From positions 12,666,001-12,730,000 of the forward strand of contig CM069875.1 in the NCBI GenBank assembly GCA_036172665.1: a stretch of DNA of 64,000 bases, read 5' to 3'. The first letter of the stretch is position 1, and the number at the start of each line of letters is the position of its first letter. Made by a program: the position numbers and the translations under genes. The notes under the pieces were generated by a model. That model worked only from the letters and a program-made list of their open reading frames with translations. It was not told the DNA's origin and ran no database searches. This document shows positions 62,760 through 64,000 of the stretch, piece by piece. This DNA comes from Prosopocoilus inquinatus (Eukaryota; Arthropoda; Insecta; Coleoptera; Lucanidae).

Positions 62760-63600
62760 TATATCAATAAATAGCGAAGTTACAGATTTTGGCCAGCGAC
62801 TCAGCTTTGTATTTTGCGTTTAACTCGCTTTTTGTTATCAGTTTAACCCGCCTTACGTATTCATTTCTAATCTTTTCTTTCATTAACCTAGTTTCAATGT
62901 TTCCTCTTTCTTCCACACCAAGGGTATTTGTAGGTTGTATTTTGATATAGATCTTATATGCTTAGCGATTTCCAAATTCACGTTTTCCTGTATTTTCCCT
63001 CCTTTCAGCGTTACTTTAGAGCAGTTTTCAATTCCAAATTTCATTTATATGTCATCACTAATTAACTTGACTATTTTTAGTTCTTGTGTAAGCTGTCTCT
63101 CATCTTTAGCGAACGATTTTATATCATCCATATCAAATGCATGATTTATGTAATTTTCCCCTGTATGGAGTTGTATTCCTCTTTTTTCATCATTCAGTTC
63201 AGATGTTATTGGTGTAATTGCAATGCAGAATAGAAGCGGAGACAGGGTATCTCCTCTGCAGTGTGTATATGAATGTTTGTGTGCCACAGATCCATGTATT
63301 TTCCTACAAACTGGACTATTGTTGGGTGCGTGTGGTATATTTTCAGAGCGTGTAGAATCCATGTATGTGGGACACTATCGAAAACCTTTTTGTAATCTAT
63401 CCAGGCAATAGATAGGTTCCTGTTCTTTATTACGCATGTTTCCATAATAGCCTTGTTTAGAAATAGCTGCTCTTTGCATCCGTAGGAGTTTCTGGCATTT
63501 CCTTTTTGTTCCTTTGGTAATAGATTATTTTCATTTAAGTGCTCATACCGGGTGGAAAGTTTCAAACCCGAACATAGCAAACTTGTATCGAAAACTTTGT
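62760..63600 (-). mobile_element. Non-LTR retrotransposon fragment, reverse transcriptase
   Basis: Two overlapping minus-strand frames (63580-63206, 63362-63045) and further pieces to 62760 carry RT signatures: IAWIDYKKVFDSVPHTWIL, GDTLSPLLFCIAI and a FDMDDIKSFAKDERQL version of the YxDD box. The downstream NTYVRRVKLITKSELN piece follows. It is the same kind of LINE as at 10690-13910 and probably another fragment of that family. It has frameshifts and is dead. Confidence 0.75.
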
Positions 63601-64000
63601 TTCTGTGAATTGCTGCTCGCCATTTGAAGATACAAAAATGGCAATGGTATTAAAGAAAAGAGAAAATTATGGACAATGTTGTGGTGTTAAAATTATTCCT
63701 AAATATTAATACTTTCGGAATATAAATAAAATTTTCAAATTTTAAACGCAAAATTTAGTCGCCTATGTCAGAACTTTCAAATAATAGAAAATAATTTATA
63801 CGTCAGTCAAAAAGTATTATGACCAAAATTATGACTTATTGTACAGAGCAAATAATAGGTAGGTACTCTTGTCGTTTAAGTTACAACAATTCTTTCTTTA
63901 TTAGAATGATAATTGTATTCTACGTCATTGCATACTAAAATACTGTTGTTTCAGATACTACCAATAAACTTAAAATGATGCCCTGGGCAATCAATACCGA
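63601..64000. other. AT-rich non-coding stretch at the window edge
   Basis: Nothing recognisable on either strand. Confidence 0.4.

Overview
This is arthropod, most likely insect, nuclear DNA made almost entirely of mobile elements. Supporting signs are the baculovirus-F-like envelope of an insect errantivirus-type retrotransposon, a tRNA-Ser primer site of the kind used by Drosophila 17.6/297, short 56-72 bp spliceosomal introns with GT..AG ends, and Polinton/Maverick genes of the type common in insect genomes. The species cannot be told from the window and no ordinary host gene is recognised. A 100-N scaffold gap lies at 53206-53305.

Layout. (1) 1 to about 10.5 kb: right part of a first Polinton (element 1) with two unknown genes, a damaged packaging ATPase, a DUF8207-type gene, a small conserved gene, an intact integrase, and a complete protein-primed DNA polymerase B on the minus strand whose two reading frames are joined in frame by a 62-bp intron. 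It ends in an 11-bp minisatellite and a perfect 39-bp hairpin. (2) 10.7-13.9 kb: decayed non-LTR retrotransposon (minus strand) interrupted by two inverted copies of one ~0.93-kb non-autonomous transposon. (3) 14.1-15.9 kb: 5'-truncated LINE. (4) 16.7-62.5 kb: a RAG1/Transib-like transposase pseudogene split by a second Polinton (element 2).

Element 2 is delimited precisely: 17305-61097, with 5'-AG...CT-3' inverted repeats and a perfect 6-bp target duplication TACGAA (17299-17304 and 61098-61103). Removing it restores the transposase frame. Inside it are, in order: an errantivirus-like gypsy inserted in the left TIR (17448-24834); an RNase-H-fold-like conserved gene, major capsid, penton-like capsid, adenain-like protease and PLA2/Arg-rich capsid gene (all minus); packaging ATPase, DUF8207-type gene, fibre-like gene (split by a solo LTR) and integrase (all plus); two unknown minus-strand genes; three small plus-strand genes; and the N-terminal part of PolB, cut by a second, truncated gypsy element (37503 to about 42505). 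Then come inverted arrays of a ~312-bp repeat, a CR1-like LINE with a PHD-finger ORF1, a ~9.9-kb ATT-type microsatellite that starts at the LINE tail, and finally a Fic-domain (AMPylase-type) gene abutting the right TIR.

The virion genes (two capsid proteins, maturation protease, PLA2-like protein, ATPase, fibre-like protein) and the replication/integration genes (PolB, integrase) form the full morphogenesis-plus-integration set of a virus-like Polinton, but most copies in element 2 carry stops, frameshifts or insertions. Several breaks fall in homopolymers and could be assembly errors. The least explained pieces are the Fic gene beside the TIR, two unknown minus-strand genes at 33.0-34.6 kb, the small genes at 35.1-36.0 kb, the CCCAAGCAGCAAG transposon family and the 312-bp repeat family.
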